Below the pieces are notes generated by a model, which was not told the DNA's origin, made no database searches, and was given only the letters and a program-made list of their open reading frames with translations. DNA of 64,000 nt from Acidobacteriota bacterium. GTDB lineage: Bacteria > Acidobacteriota > UBA4820. The translations under genes were made by a program, and so were the position numbers. Shown in pieces: positions 1-8,667 of this stretch; position 1 is the first letter of the stretch; each line of letters starts with the position of its first letter. The stretch is taken from the NCBI GenBank assembly GCA_029559035.1, contig JAKQCT010000032.1, forward strand, positions 1 through 64,000. Direction: 5' to 3'.

Positions 1-385
1 TGTCGCTCTCCCGAAGAAGGGGGCCCAGCCCCCTCCTTAGGCGCTCCACTCGCAAGCTCGTTTCGCTGATTCACCCCCGTCAAAGTGGCGCCTCCGCGTG
101 AAGTGAATTCAACGCTCGGCGCGATAGTGCTCTTAGAATAGGGATTCAAAAGTGAAAATTGAAAATTTTTAAAATGGAGAAATCAATTTCCCTCTTGAAC
201 TTCATATCTTCAGCTCTTCAGCTCTGGCGCCAGCCATCAGTCTTCAGCTCTCACGCGGATTACTGGCTGCCATCCTCTTATCGGCTGAATTCCCAGCTTA
301 CCGGCTTCCCGCTCTTCCGCGCTGAAAATCGTTGGGCACGGTGAAGCTCTGCTTGTGCTAAAATGCTTTTTTCGGGGAGACGGGA
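1..385. other. Intergenic region upstream of ddl, no gene recognised
   Basis: No convincing coding sequence. A GC-rich hairpin (GGGGGC at 19-24, loop CCA, GCCCCC at 28-33) lies at the left edge and has no T-tract. Positions about 165-350 are AT-richer and contain degenerate short repeats of a TCTTCAGCTCT-like string. A 61-codon reading frame there has repeats and composition unlike the neighbouring genes and is probably chance. No clear -35/-10 pair was found for ddl. A TAAAAT at 359-364 is the only -10-like string close to the start. Confidence 0.5.
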
Positions 386-1486
386 ATGACAATGAAGATC
401 GGGATCGTTTTCGGCGGGAAGAGCGGCGAGCATGAAGTGTCAATTCAGTCGGCGGCCAACATTTTCGAGGCGCTGGACAGGGAAAAATACGAACCCTACC
501 TTCTCGGAGTCGATAAATCCGGGATGTGGAGGTTCGGCAGGGACCTTTCGACAATTCTCAACAGGGACAACCCCAAGACGATCGCGATCGCTCCGGAAAC
601 TCCCGTGGTTGAACCGATAAAGGGAGACGACGGCAAGCTTCACTTTTTCTTCGAAGATAACGGTTCCTACGCGCAGGACATCGATGTCGCCTTTCCGATC
701 CTTCACGGCAGCCAGGGCGAAGACGGCTGCCTTCAAGGGTTCCTCAAGTGGATGGAGATACCTTTCGCGGGAGCGTCCGTTCTTGGTTCCGCAGTCGGAA
801 TGGACAAGGATGTCGCGAAGCGCCTGCTCAAGGAACGGGGCATCCCCGTCTGCAAGTTCAGGACCTATACAAGTAAAGAGTGCGCGGACAAGCTCTTTGA
901 AGCTGGAGCGAAGGAACTCGGCTACCCGCTTTTCGTAAAGCCGTGCAACACCGGTTCATCCCTGGGCATATCGAAGGTGAAGAAAGAGGATGAGCTGAAG
1001 CCTGCAGTGGAAAGGGCCCTTCTGTTCGACAACAAGATCCTCATCGAGGAATTCGTGCAGGGAAGGGAACTTGAATGCGCCGTGCTCGGTAATGAAGATC
1101 CGACAGCTTCCTGTTTCGGAGAGATCGTCCCCAAGGCCGAGTTCTACTCTTACGACGCCAAATACGTGGATGAGGACGGGGCCGAACTGATCGCACCTGC
1201 CGTCATCGACAAGGGGCTCGAAGGGAAGATGAAGGATCTAGCTATCATGACTTTCCGGACCCTAGAGTGCGAGGGGATGGCGAGGGTCGATTTCTTCCTT
1301 ACCAAAGAAGGCGCGCCTTTCGTGAACGAGATCAATACGCTTCCCGGCTTCACCAAGATATCGATGTACCCGAGGCTGTGGGCTCTATCAGGGATTCCCT
1401 ACCCGGAGCTCCTGGAAAGGCTCATAGAGCTAGGCGTCGAAAGATTCAACAGGGAGAAGAAACTCAAGACCACCGCGGAGTTTTAG
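386..1486 (+). CDS. ddl: D-alanine--D-alanine ligase
   Basis: ATP-grasp ligase that joins two D-alanines for the peptidoglycan stem peptide, in the cytoplasm. Seen: the N-terminal FGGKSGEHEVS motif (residues 9-19; Glu15 and Ser19 fall in the family's substrate-binding signature) and the C-terminal NEIN at residues 314-317 followed by TLPGFT, which holds the Mg-ATP ligands. The 366-residue length matches the longer DdlA/VanA-type branch. The start at 386 is preceded by GGAG at 376-379 with a 6-base spacer. A second ATG two codons later is less well placed. In many genomes ddl sits between murB and ftsQ. Here it is about 32 kb upstream of the dcw cluster and stands alone, convergent with the next gene. 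The family assignment is secure; in vivo specificity for D-Ala over D-lactate was not tested. Confidence 0.95.
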   Translation: MTMKIGIVFGGKSGEHEVSIQSAANIFEALDREKYEPYLLGVDKSGMWRFGRDLSTILNRDNPKTIAIAPETPVVEPIKGDDGKLHFFFEDNGSYAQDIDVAFPILHGSQGEDGCLQGFLKWMEIPFAGASVLGSAVGMDKDVAKRLLKERGIPVCKFRTYTSKECADKLFEAGAKELGYPLFVKPCNTGSSLGISKVKKEDELKPAVERALLFDNKILIEEFVQGRELECAVLGNEDPTASCFGEIVPKAEFYSYDAKYVDEDGAELIAPAVIDKGLEGKMKDLAIMTFRTLECEGMARVDFFLTKEGAPFVNEINTLPGFTKISMYPRLWALSGIPYPELLERLIELGVERFNREKKLKTTAEF

Positions 1487-1528
1487 TCGGTCCTTTTCTC
1501 AACGTGATCTGTTTTTCGGATCAAAGGA

Positions 1529-2860
1529 TCAGGACGGCGACAGCAGGCTCTTCGCCATCTCCACTATGCCCGCTTCGAGCTCCGGGCCGAGGGAGTTCTT
1601 AACCGCGAAAAGCTGGAAGTAGAGCAGTTCGTTGAGGTCCCTGACTAGGATGTCCTCTCTCTGCTCTTTCGGGAACTTCGACAGGTTCGAGAGGACCTTC
1701 TTCGGATCGAGGCTCCCATCCTCCTCCAGGCTTAGACCGTAGAGTATGGAACTTTCCTTCTCCAATCCCTTGAAAAAAGGCGAAAGTATCACCTCTGTCC
1801 TCGCTCCTGCCTCGACCTGGAGAGCCATGTAAATGTTGGCGAAGACGGCGTTGTATGAATCTATCTTGCCGGAATACCTTTCTTTCTCCTCTTCATCGAG
1901 GACAATCTGCGACGCGCTCTTCTCTTCTTCCCTGCTCTTTCTCTGCCTGATCAGCCCGGCCGCGAGAAGCGAGACTATCCCCTTCTTGGCGTCTATCTCG
2001 CTGAGCTTCGACCTGATGATCACCTCTTCGACGGTCCTCATCCCGTTTACCTGGGAGAGTACGGCCTCTTCTTCGAAGGACAGCTTGGTCGAGGCGGTGA
2101 CATCCTCGCACAGGTCGAGGAGGGTGTCGGCGAGCGGGAACTGCGCCTGTATCCTGCTGTATTCGTCGAGGCGCCGGGTGGCTTCCATCACGTAGTTGGT
2201 GGCGCTCAGCGGAAGAGTAACCGTCGCGTGCTTGAGCGCGCCGTTGTGGAACGAGAACCTGCCTTTCGAGAACTCGAAAAGGTGGTACAGCATCTCCTCG
2301 ACGGCCTGGACCTCTTCCTTAGCGTATTCCTCGTCGGTGAGCCCCGATATCTCGAACAGAAGGTCCGACTTGTCGCCGCTTCCGTATTTTCTCATCCCCT
2401 CGACCAGGTCCTGCTCAGTGACGAACTGCCTCTTGAGCAGCCTCGCCGCGAGGCCGAATCGGTAGTCCTCTCCCGCGACCATCACAAGGTGGCCGTCGTT
2501 GAAGAAGATCCCCCAGGGGCTGTCGGCGTCTATGAGCAGGCACCCGTATTTCTTGCTCGCCGAAAGGAACAGGAGGACGTCCGAGAGGCTGAGGACGGAA
2601 AGGTCGCCTTCGAACTGAACGCCCTCTTCTGAGGACCTTTCGAACCGGCCGAGGATCTTTTCCAGCCTCTCATCCTCGAAATAGAACGAGAGTACCTTGG
2701 GAAGCTCTCCGGAGTTGAGGTCCACGTATATGGGAGAAAGAGTGAGCGAATGCGTCCTGACGTGGACGACGGCTTCGCGCGCCTTGCCGAACACCTCCTC
2801 GACAATGTCCTTCGGGACGATTATCGAGCCGTCGGGGTTGATCGGAAGCGACTTCCTCAT
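1529..2860 (-). CDS. DUF4388 (PATAN-type) domain protein
   Basis: A 443-residue soluble protein without signal peptide or membrane segment. Residues about 80-200 (FEGDLSVLSLSDVLLFL, then YGCLLID, GIFFNDGHLVMVAG) match the DUF4388/PATAN pattern. This module is frequent in delta-proteobacteria, Acidobacteria and relatives, and is usually tied to signal transduction or gliding/chemotaxis-like regulation. The C-terminal half is predicted helical and acidic, with no catalytic motif I recognise. ATG at 2858-2860 follows GGAGG with a 7-base spacer. The gene has its own consensus-like promoter upstream and diverges from anmK. Molecular function is unknown; the domain call is from motif recognition only. 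Confidence 0.8.
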   Translation of the reverse strand: MRKSLPINPDGSIIVPKDIVEEVFGKAREAVVHVRTHSLTLSPIYVDLNSGELPKVLSFYFEDERLEKILGRFERSSEEGVQFEGDLSVLSLSDVLLFLSASKKYGCLLIDADSPWGIFFNDGHLVMVAGEDYRFGLAARLLKRQFVTEQDLVEGMRKYGSGDKSDLLFEISGLTDEEYAKEEVQAVEEMLYHLFEFSKGRFSFHNGALKHATVTLPLSATNYVMEATRRLDEYSRIQAQFPLADTLLDLCEDVTASTKLSFEEEAVLSQVNGMRTVEEVIIRSKLSEIDAKKGIVSLLAAGLIRQRKSREEEKSASQIVLDEEEKERYSGKIDSYNAVFANIYMALQVEAGARTEVILSPFFKGLEKESSILYGLSLEEDGSLDPKKVLSNLSKFPKEQREDILVRDLNELLYFQLFAVKNSLGPELEAGIVEMAKSLLSPS

Positions 2861-2880
2861 TGAACAACCTCCCTGTAGGA

Positions 2881-2909
2881 ATACTACCCATTGCCGCCCT
2901 TTCTGTCAA
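2881..2909 (-). promoter_or_regulatory. Sigma-70 promoter for the DUF4388 gene
   Basis: On the minus strand TTGACA (2909-2904), a 17-base spacer and TAGTAT (2886-2881) lie about 20 bases upstream of the start codon. The hexamers and spacing fit a housekeeping promoter. Confidence 0.6.
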
Positions 2910-2948
2910 ATAGGTTTTTTTCTGATATTATTGACTATGGAGGTTCAG

Positions 2949-4148
2949 ATGATGCTTCAGAAGATAAGGGATAAAGCAGAAAGGGTGATACTCGGGTTGA
3001 ACTCCGGGACCAGCGCCGACGGCATGGACGCCGCGCTCGTAAAGTTCAGGGGGGCCGGGATCGAATCGGAGATAGAACTCATATGCCACGAGACCTTCCC
3101 GTATCCGGACTCGCTGAGGCTGAGGCTGCTGAAGGACATGGGCCCCAGCTCGGCAGGAGCGGCCGAACTGTGCCTGATATCCTCCTACCTGGGAGAGCTT
3201 TTCGCTTTTTCGGCGAAGAGCCTCTGCAAGAAGAACTCCTTCCCGCTGGAGGATGTCGACGCCATTGCCCTTCACGGCCAGACGATCTACCATCACCCGG
3301 TCCCGTTCGCTTTCCCCGGCTTCCCTGTGACCGGCACCGTGCAGATAGGGAACCCAGCGCTGGTCGCGGAGAGGACGGGAAAGATCGTCGTCTCCGATTT
3401 CAGGTCCCGCGACATGGCGGCCGGCGGACAGGGCGCTCCGCTCGTTTCATACCTGGATTACGTCCTCTTCAACAACAGGGCGAGAGGCAGGATACTGCTG
3501 AACATCGGGGGAGTCGCCAACGTCACCGGAGTACCGGCGGGAGCAACCCCCGACAAGGTCATAGCCTTCGACACGGGTCCGGGCAACGCGCTGATCGACG
3601 CGGCGATAAGCCATTTCTCCGAAGGCAAGAAAAGTTTCGACGAGGGAGGGATCCTTGCGCGCCAGGGGAAGGTGTACGACGACCTTCTCGGCGCCCTCGT
3701 CAGACATCCGTATTTCCAGAAACAGCCACCGAAGTCGCTCGACAAGGAGACCTTCGGGAAAGCGTTCTTCGCGAAGCTCATCAAGGACAATCCCGGCCTC
3801 ACTTCGGCGAACACCGTCGCCACCATGACTCAATTCACCATCCGCACGATCGAGATGGGCATCATGGAGTTCCTCCTTCAGAAGGACATCTCATACGAGG
3901 AGATAATCGTTTCGGGCGGAGGAGCAAAGAACGAGACCATAATAGATTCGCTTAGGAAGAACTTCCCCAGGCTTTCGCTCAACTCCGCCGACGACTACCC
4001 GATCATGGGAAGAGCGAAAGAAGCCGCGCTTTACGCCTTCCTGGCTAATGAGACGATCATGGGCAATCCGGGCAACCTTCCTTCGGCCACGGGAGCGAAG
4101 AACCCGGTCATCCTCGGGAGCATTACGCCGGGCACCGCCGCTTTATGA
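2949..4148 (+). CDS. anmK: Anhydro-N-acetylmuramic acid kinase
   Basis: Cytoplasmic sugar kinase that opens and phosphorylates 1,6-anhydro-MurNAc to MurNAc-6-phosphate during peptidoglycan recycling. Seen: GLNSGTSADGMD near residues 16-27 (the AnmK nucleotide/substrate signature), the Asp-rich FDTGPGNALID segment in the middle, and a glycine-rich IVSGGGAKN segment near the C-terminus. The open frame extends upstream to 2697. GGAGG at 2939-2943 places the start at ATG 2949 (or the adjacent ATG 2952), giving 399 residues, normal for the family. An upstream in-frame ATG at 2937 overlaps the SD and is unlikely. The stop overlaps the next start as ATGA, so the two genes are translationally coupled. 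The presence of AnmK implies lytic-transglycosylase turnover and re-use of wall sugars. Confidence 0.93.
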   Translation: MMLQKIRDKAERVILGLNSGTSADGMDAALVKFRGAGIESEIELICHETFPYPDSLRLRLLKDMGPSSAGAAELCLISSYLGELFAFSAKSLCKKNSFPLEDVDAIALHGQTIYHHPVPFAFPGFPVTGTVQIGNPALVAERTGKIVVSDFRSRDMAAGGQGAPLVSYLDYVLFNNRARGRILLNIGGVANVTGVPAGATPDKVIAFDTGPGNALIDAAISHFSEGKKSFDEGGILARQGKVYDDLLGALVRHPYFQKQPPKSLDKETFGKAFFAKLIKDNPGLTSANTVATMTQFTIRTIEMGIMEFLLQKDISYEEIIVSGGGAKNETIIDSLRKNFPRLSLNSADDYPIMGRAKEAALYAFLANETIMGNPGNLPSATGAKNPVILGSITPGTAAL

Positions 4149-5665
4149 CTGCCCGTTTCCACCGGGCATTTCTCTCCGCCTGCCTTCTTGCCTCTGCGGC
4201 CCTTTTCTTTTCCTGCCATAGGGCAGGACCGGATGGAGCGATCGTGATCGCTATCGAGGCTTTCCCCTCGGCCATGGACCCCCGCATGGGGACCGATCTC
4301 GCCTCCGACCGCCTTTTCGCCCTCTTACACCGCGGGCTTTTCAAAGTGAACGGGTGCCTTGAGCCCGAACCAGATCTGGCCGAATGCTGCGAGCAGATTT
4401 CCCCCCTCGAGTATGTCATAAGGCTGAAAAAAGGCCTGAAGTTCTCCGACGGAAAACCTCTTTCCAGCGCCGACGCCGTTTTCACTATCTCCTCGATTAT
4501 AGCCGACGGATCGCGTTCCCCGAAAAAGGGAGAGCTGGGGCTGATCAGGTCCGTCGAAGCGGTCGATGGAGAGTCATTGAGAATAAGGCTCGATTCGCCC
4601 TCGGCTCCGATCCTGACGCTTCTCAATTTCGGCATACTTCCCGAGGATACCCCCTTCGCCGGCGAAACCTCTCCGCCCGGTCTCGGGCCGTTCAGGGTCG
4701 CCTCGATGAACAGGGGGCGAGATATCTTCCTGGAAGAGAATCCCCACTCCGTTCCGGGGCCGGAAACGGAAGCCATCACGCTCAAGGTGATCGAAGATCC
4801 AGTCCTCAGGGCCCTTGAAATGAAAAGGGGGAGCGTGGATATCGTGGTCAACGACCTTCCTCCCGATTCCGTTTACGAATTTGAACGATCAGGGTTCACC
4901 GTCAAGCGTTTCCCCGGGACCAACTATTCCTACATCGGGATAAACTGCAGAAAAAAGCACCTTGACGATCCGAATGTTCGGAAGGCGATCTCCATGGCGA
5001 TAAACAGGAAAGCGATTCTCAAGAACATCATGAGGGGCTACGGAAGAGAGGCTACGGGAATGCTTTCGCCGGAGAACTGGGCTTACTTCCCGGCCGTCAA
5101 TCCGCCTTACGATCCCTCGGGCGCCGAAGCCATACTGGAGACGGCCGGAATAAAAAGGAATAGCGAAGGCGTAAGAATGAAGCTTTCTTACAAGACGTCC
5201 CTGAACAAGATATCCAGGTTCGCCGCGGAAGCCATGGCAGAGGACCTTCGGGAGGTCGGGATACTCCTGGAGATCCAGTCGCTCGAATGGGGCTCGTTCT
5301 ACTCGGACGTGAAAAAGGGGAACTTCGACCTTTTTTCCCTCAACTGGATAGGCATCAAGGACCCCGACGCCTACAGGCTCAGGTTCGACTCCTCCGCCAC
5401 CCCCCCCTTCGGTTTCAACAGGGGCTGGTACTCGAACCCCGCTCTTGACGCTCTTCTGAGGACTGGCGCGGAAGAGACGGACAGGGAAAAAAGAAAGGAG
5501 ATCTACAGTAAGGTCCAGAGCATCGTTTCTGAGGATGTCCCTTACATCAATCTCTGGTGGCCCGACATAGTCGCTGTTTCAAACGAAAGGATAGAGCCGT
5601 TCGCCATCGCCCCCGACGGAGACTTCTCTTTCGCGGCGGGGCTGAGGATCAAGGGTCATTCCTGA
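4145..5665 (+). CDS. ABC peptide/oligopeptide-binding lipoprotein (SBP family 5)
   Basis: A 506-residue extracytoplasmic solute-binding protein of the OppA/DppA/NikA type. Seen: an N-terminal signal with a lipobox-like LFFS followed by Cys24, so probably a lipoprotein. The mature part carries the family-5 layout, including KLKF-SDG-PL-SADAVF-like text near residues 98-115 and NPNVRKAIS-like DDPNVRKAISMAINR near residues 275-290. No permease or ATPase gene is adjacent, so the transport partner is elsewhere. The 4-base ATGA overlap with anmK suggests a shared role. Murein-peptide uptake, as for MppA, is an attractive inference, but no sequence feature proves the ligand. Its 3' end runs 10 bases into the convergent next gene. 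Confidence 0.88.
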   Translation: MTARFHRAFLSACLLASAALFFSCHRAGPDGAIVIAIEAFPSAMDPRMGTDLASDRLFALLHRGLFKVNGCLEPEPDLAECCEQISPLEYVIRLKKGLKFSDGKPLSSADAVFTISSIIADGSRSPKKGELGLIRSVEAVDGESLRIRLDSPSAPILTLLNFGILPEDTPFAGETSPPGLGPFRVASMNRGRDIFLEENPHSVPGPETEAITLKVIEDPVLRALEMKRGSVDIVVNDLPPDSVYEFERSGFTVKRFPGTNYSYIGINCRKKHLDDPNVRKAISMAINRKAILKNIMRGYGREATGMLSPENWAYFPAVNPPYDPSGAEAILETAGIKRNSEGVRMKLSYKTSLNKISRFAAEAMAEDLREVGILLEIQSLEWGSFYSDVKKGNFDLFSLNWIGIKDPDAYRLRFDSSATPPFGFNRGWYSNPALDALLRTGAEETDREKRKEIYSKVQSIVSEDVPYINLWWPDIVAVSNERIEPFAIAPDGDFSFAAGLRIKGHS

Positions 5666-5877
5666 GGCTCCCTGTTCTGCTCCTCGGCCTCGGCAGCTTT
5701 TCTGATCTGCTCCTCCCTTTCGTCCGTCTTTTCCCTGAGCTCTTTCTTGATCTTCGGCAGGTTCCTGATCGCCGGCTCGGCCTTTTTCACCCCTATGAAC
5801 TGGTTGACCATCATGACCAGAACGACGATCAGGAAGATTATGAGGCCTATCGCGAGAAGGGCTTTGAACGCTTTCAT
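5656..5877 (-). CDS. Small single-pass membrane protein
   Basis: A 73-residue protein. One hydrophobic helix (residues about 6-27, rich in I/L/V) is followed by a charged, probably coiled-coil tail full of K/E/R. The reading frame is open further upstream, but GGAGGT five bases before the ATG at 5877 (minus) supports this start. The upstream extension has no membrane-protein character. I do not recognise a family. It could be a small membrane-anchored adaptor. It converges on the preceding binding-protein gene with a 10-base overlap. Confidence 0.6.
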   Translation of the reverse strand: MKAFKALLAIGLIIFLIVVLVMMVNQFIGVKKAEPAIRNLPKIKKELREKTDEREEQIRKAAEAEEQNREPQE

Positions 5878-5952
5878 CGGCACCTCCGGCTCCATGTTAC
5901 CAAGTAACGGCCCCGCGGGCAACACGGGGGAGGGTTTCCGGGCCGGATCCAT

Positions 5953-5981
5953 TTGACATTTCCAGGGTGTTGTGGTAAAAA
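5953..5981 (+). promoter_or_regulatory. Promoter of the rpsU-mutS2 operon
   Basis: TTGACA at 5953-5958, a 17-base spacer and TAAAAA at 5976-5981. The predicted leader carries a TTCCCC/GGGGAA hairpin (about 5986-6003) before the rpsU ribosome binding site. It could be a leader structure, but no autoregulation can be inferred from one sequence. Confidence 0.5.
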
Positions 5982-6037
5982 CACTTTCCCCCGGGAACGG
6001 GGAACAGCCAACTGGCAAAGATGGGAGGCGAGATTAA

Positions 6038-6244
6038 ATGCCGCTGGTAACAGTAAAAGAGGGTGAGAACGTCGAAGGAGCGCTGCGCCGTTTCAAGAGG
6101 AAATGCGAAAAGGCCGGGATCCTCAGCGAGCTCAAGAAAAGGCAGCATTACGAGAAGCCTTCCGTCAAAAGGAAGAAAAAAGCCATCGCCGCCAGGAAAA
6201 AACTTCTCAAGAGACTGTCACAGGAAAGAAGATACAACGCCTAA
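6038..6244 (+). CDS. rpsU: 30S ribosomal protein bS21
   Basis: A 68-residue, very basic protein matching S21 throughout: an [20 protein letters not shown]-type N-terminus, then a [20 protein letters not shown] core and a Lys/Arg-rich tail. S21 binds the 30S platform near the 3' end of 16S rRNA and assists initiation. GGGAGGCGAG precedes the ATG. It is the first gene of a macromolecular-synthesis operon, as in enterobacteria (rpsU-dnaG-rpoD), but here mutS2 follows directly, 13 bases downstream. Confidence 0.96.
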   Translation: MPLVTVKEGENVEGALRRFKRKCEKAGILSELKKRQHYEKPSVKRKKKAIAARKKLLKRLSQERRYNA

Positions 6245-6257
6245 GGAGTCGTAGGGC

Positions 6258-8615
6258 ATGGACACAAGGAGTCTGACGGCCCTCGAATGGCCTCGGCTCC
6301 TGACCCTGCTTTCCCTCTGCGCCACGTCGGAAGAAGGCCGGAAACTGGCCTCGTCCGTCGGGCCCGAGACCGATCCCGCAACGCTGCCGGACCTCCACCG
6401 GAAAGTTTCCGAATGGGTCAGCGCCGAACGGCTCCAGGGCAAATTATCCTTCGAGGGGTACAGGAGAGTTTCAGTCGAAGCTCCGAAAGGGACTTTCCTG
6501 CCCCTCGAATCTTTCAGGAGCCTCCGCAGGGATCTCGCGCTGTGGACGAAGCTGGGCGCATGGCTAAAGGACCGTGAGGTCGCGAAGGAAAACCTTCTCG
6601 GCGCCTACCGCGAGGACGACCGCCTCCGTGAAGCTCTCAGCGAACTCAACAAGGTGTTCGACGAGCGCGGAGAAGTTGCCGACGGAGCGAGCCCCGAGCT
6701 CTTCCGGCTGAGGAGGGAAAGGGAGAAGGCCTGCGAAAGGGCCGCCGGCCTGCTGAGGAAGATCATGGACAACGCCGGTGCTTCGTCCTTTTCCCAGTCG
6801 AACCCGACCATCATCAACGGCAGACTGGTCCTTCCCGTCATCGCCTCGAAAAAGGGGCTGGTCGGAGGCATCCAGCAGGACGCCTCGTCCACCGGGTCCA
6901 CCGTGTACATGGAACCCTTCGAGGCCATCGAGCTCAACAACAGCCTTGCCGATTTCGAGGCGCGCGAAAGGGAGGAGATCAACAGGATACTGACCTCACT
7001 CTCGGAGCGGCTTGCCGGGATCTCGGACGCTTTCCTACTGTTGTTCGAAACCATCGAATACTTCGACCTGATACTGGCAAGGGCGAGGCTCGGAGCCAGG
7101 TGCAAAGGCATCTTCCCGATAATTTCGGAGGACGGGGGAAGGGCAGTCCTGAAACACGCATATCATCCCCTTCTGCACCCTGCGCTGAACGGGCTAAGGG
7201 CGGAAGCCTGGGGCGAGAAGCCGAAGAACGACGTGGTCCCCCTGGACCTCGACCTGGACATGAAAAAGACCAAGACCCTCGTCCTGAGCGGCCCCAACGG
7301 GGGCGGAAAGACCGTGGCGCTCAAGACCCTGGGCATCCTGGGCCTCATGAACCAGAGCGGTATCCCGATCCCCGCCGAGGAAGGCACGACTCTTCCCGTC
7401 TTCAGCTCTTTCCTGGCCGTTATCGGAGACCCGCAGTCCATAGCGGAGGACGCTTCCACCTTCACCGCAAGGATGAGCCACCTCGCTGAAGGCCTGAGAA
7501 ACATCAGGACTCCTTTCCTCGTCCTGCTGGACGAACTGGCATCCGGGACCGACCCTCTGGAAGGTGCGGCGATAGGCAAGGAGATACTTGCCTACCTGCA
7601 CGCGAAAAAAGGGTTCCTGCTGACGACCACCCATGACGAGACCATCAAGGCCCTCGCCCTTACGACTCGGGGCATGGAGAACGCGGCGTTCGGTTTTTCC
7701 GACAGGGCCCAGAAACCCACATACAGGCTCAAGATCGGCGTCATCGGCAGGTCAAGGGCGATAGAGATGGCGAAGAACGCCGGGATCCCCGAAGAGATCA
7801 TTGCGAGGGCGAAGGCTGAGATACCGGAAGAGGGGGTGAAGATCTCCCGTCTTCTTGACGACCTGGAAAAAGAACTCGCTTCTGCCGAGGGCGAGAAAAA
7901 GAAGCTTGACGCGGAAAGGGACGCGCTAGAACTGGCACTGAGAGAAAAGGAAAAAGAGAGGGAGAGCCTGGAAGAAGAAAAGAAAAAGCTTCTCAGGAGC
8001 GTCCCCGCGAGGCTTTCAGAGTGGAAGGAACAGTTCCTCTCGGACCTGAAGGCCGAGGTCAACCGCCAGAAGGTTAAACAGGTCGCAAAAAAAGCCATGG
8101 AAAAGATTACGGAAAAAGCCGGCTGCGACCTCGGCCTTGCAAGCCCGCTAAAGGCTGCGGCGAGTTTCGCCTACCCTCCCGCGGGGACCTGGGTCAAGGT
8201 ACAGCCGCTCGGTTTCGAGGGGAGGATAATCAACGTGGAGGAGGGCAGCGGGAAGATACGCCTCGAAAGGGACGGGAAAGAGATCGTAGTGGGCGCGGGA
8301 GACATAGAGGTCGTCGCGGGAAAGAACGAAAAGGCCCCGGCGCGCTTGACTCCCTCTCCCGAACCGCGGGAATCCTCAAGGGAGATCAACATCATCGGCA
8401 GGACCGTGTTCGAGGCGGAGGCCGAACTGGAGCCTTTCATGGACAGGGCGTTCCTCGACGGCTGTTCCGAGGTGCGGATAATACACGGCATAGGGACCGG
8501 AAAGCTGAGGCAGGCGGTCAGGCAGATGCTGAAAGCGGACAAGAGGGTGCTCTCTTTCTCGGATGCCCCTCCTCGGACGGGCGGAGCGGGGGCAACGGTG
8601 GCGATACTCAAATGA
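6258..8615 (+). CDS. mutS2: MutS2 family endonuclease/ribosome-rescue ATPase
   Basis: A 785-residue MutS2. Seen: an N-terminal helical clamp/core, the MutS-type ATPase with Walker A GPNGGGKT at residues 345-352 and a Walker B/ABC segment LLDELASGTDP, a long charged coiled coil (residues about 525-615), and a C-terminal Smr domain ending in HGIGTGKLR. The usual Smr DLHG-like motif is replaced by NIIGRT. The mismatch-recognition domain of true MutS is absent, as expected. Known family roles are anti-recombination and, in Firmicutes, splitting of collided ribosomes. The position directly behind rpsU fits a translation-linked role, but that is inference. AAGGAG precedes the ATG. Confidence 0.94.
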   Translation: MDTRSLTALEWPRLLTLLSLCATSEEGRKLASSVGPETDPATLPDLHRKVSEWVSAERLQGKLSFEGYRRVSVEAPKGTFLPLESFRSLRRDLALWTKLGAWLKDREVAKENLLGAYREDDRLREALSELNKVFDERGEVADGASPELFRLRREREKACERAAGLLRKIMDNAGASSFSQSNPTIINGRLVLPVIASKKGLVGGIQQDASSTGSTVYMEPFEAIELNNSLADFEAREREEINRILTSLSERLAGISDAFLLLFETIEYFDLILARARLGARCKGIFPIISEDGGRAVLKHAYHPLLHPALNGLRAEAWGEKPKNDVVPLDLDLDMKKTKTLVLSGPNGGGKTVALKTLGILGLMNQSGIPIPAEEGTTLPVFSSFLAVIGDPQSIAEDASTFTARMSHLAEGLRNIRTPFLVLLDELASGTDPLEGAAIGKEILAYLHAKKGFLLTTTHDETIKALALTTRGMENAAFGFSDRAQKPTYRLKIGVIGRSRAIEMAKNAGIPEEIIARAKAEIPEEGVKISRLLDDLEKELASAEGEKKKLDAERDALELALREKEKERESLEEEKKKLLRSVPARLSEWKEQFLSDLKAEVNRQKVKQVAKKAMEKITEKAGCDLGLASPLKAAASFAYPPAGTWVKVQPLGFEGRIINVEEGSGKIRLERDGKEIVVGAGDIEVVAGKNEKAPARLTPSPEPRESSREINIIGRTVFEAEAELEPFMDRAFLDGCSEVRIIHGIGTGKLRQAVRQMLKADKRVLSFSDAPPRTGGAGATVAILK

Positions 8616-8621
8616 CCTATG

Positions 8622-8650
8622 TTGCACATTTTAAGGCCGGACATTATATT
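8622..8650 (+). promoter_or_regulatory. Internal promoter for dnaG-rpoD
   Basis: TTGCAC at 8622-8627, a 17-base spacer and TATATT at 8645-8650, in the 52-base gap between mutS2 and dnaG. It would let dnaG and rpoD be transcribed apart from rpsU-mutS2. Confidence 0.5.
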
Positions 8651-8667
8651 GTTTACTTGGATGCCGA

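Noticed and set aside
159-344. 61-codon frame upstream of ddl
   Set aside because: Lies in repeat-like intergenic DNA, lacks a good SD and has no recognisable features.
5986-6003. Ribosomal-protein autoregulatory leader before rpsU
   Set aside because: A short hairpin is present, and a similar TTTCCCCCGGGAA string occurs upstream of mraZ at about 33004-33016, but nothing resembles a known S21-binding structure.
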